From Paenibacillus glycanilyticus (lineage in GTDB: Bacteria > Bacillota > Bacilli > Paenibacillales > Paenibacillaceae), in NCBI RefSeq assembly GCF_023715145.1, contig NZ_JAMBNP010000004.1:434001-498000 (forward strand): a stretch of 64,000 nt of DNA. Direction: 5' to 3'. The notes beneath the pieces were generated by a model. It saw only the letters and a list, made by a program, of their open reading frames with translations, did no database searches and was not told the DNA's origin. Of the stretch, positions 63,932 to 64,000 are shown one piece after another. Positions within the stretch are counted from its first letter, which is position 1. Every line of letters begins with the position of its first letter. The translations under genes and the position numbers were made by a program.

Positions 63932-64000
63932 TTACGGCTGCTTCACTCCGGCATAAATATGAATGGCATCTCTCAGAAAAGCTGCCGTTCCAGGCCGATC
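63932..64000 (-). CDS. C-terminal end of an unidentified gene (runs off window)
   Basis: An open frame of 22 codons plus TAA enters from the right edge on the minus strand and ends ...RDAIHIYAGVKQP. A strong terminator follows 64 nt later, supporting a genuine gene end. Too little is visible to name the product. Confidence 0.5.
   Translation of the reverse strand, partial: DRPGTAAFLRDAIHIYAGVKQP

Noticed and set aside
1..64000. tRNA, rRNA, insertion sequence or prophage genes
   Set aside because: No transposase, integrase or structural RNA sequence was recognised on either strand; gene order and ribosome binding sites look like ordinary chromosome.

Overview
The window looks like chromosomal DNA of a spore-forming Bacillales bacterium, most likely a Paenibacillus or close relative. 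The evidence is two GerA-type spore germination operons, two YjcZ-type tiny sporulation ORFs, a SigV/RsiV/OatA lysozyme-resistance locus, a complete mmg-type (2-methylcitrate) operon, guanidine-I riboswitches, strong AGGAGG ribosome binding sites and many rho-independent terminators. I see no rRNA, tRNA, CRISPR array, prophage or insertion sequence. Most genes lie on the minus strand.

Layout. 1-9 kb: end of a DUF2935 gene, an MFS exporter, a gerXA-XB-XC operon, a small exported protein, an orphan modA beside a divergent YvgK-like regulator that carries a frameshift, a GNAT acetyltransferase and an FMN reductase. 9-15.5 kb: a CPA1 Na+/H+ antiporter, manganese catalase, a MOSC protein, a quinone-oxidoreductase-like dehydrogenase with a VOC protein, an orphan Imm5-type immunity protein and a DinB-type protein. 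15.6-24.6 kb: a guanidine-assimilation locus with an APC permease, two DUF1989 proteins (carboxyguanidine deiminase subunits), a biotin-dependent carboxylase and allophanate hydrolase. It has two separate guanidine-I riboswitches, each behind its own sigma-A-like promoter, and a 41-bp tandem hairpin repeat between the two DUF1989 genes. 24.6-30 kb: a decayed 5'-nucleotidase pseudogene divergent from phnD-phnC-phnE-phnE, with a five-copy, 11-bp-periodic array resembling a PhoP box between them.

30-41.4 kb: two tiny YjcZ-like genes, an SDR, oatA-sigV-rsiV, a MocR regulator divergent from a LysE exporter, and a second germination operon (small membrane ORF, gerXB, gerXA, gerXC). 41.5-50 kb: a lone chorismate mutase, a C39-type peptidase, a DHA2 efflux pump with a divergent TetR regulator and a clear operator over the pump promoter, VanZ, a membrane protein flanked by two small proteins sharing an HGTVxLRGK motif, an HhH protein, an EamA transporter and an epimerase/aldo-keto reductase pair. 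50-56 kb: YebC family, CopA with a CsoR-like operator and promoter, a second MOSC protein, and an ABC-F ATPase. 55.9-63.8 kb: a seven-gene mmg operon combining beta-oxidation steps with the methylcitrate cycle. A sigma-E-like promoter precedes it, and its first gene is an acyl-CoA dehydrogenase homologue that lacks the canonical active-site motifs.

The most interesting unit is the guanidine locus: import, ATP-dependent carboxylation, deimination and allophanate hydrolysis are encoded together under two independent guanidine sensors. No wholly new defence-like system was recognised. The best leads for undescribed biology are the hairpin repeat array, the HGTVxLRGK small-protein pair and the degenerate acyl-CoA dehydrogenase.
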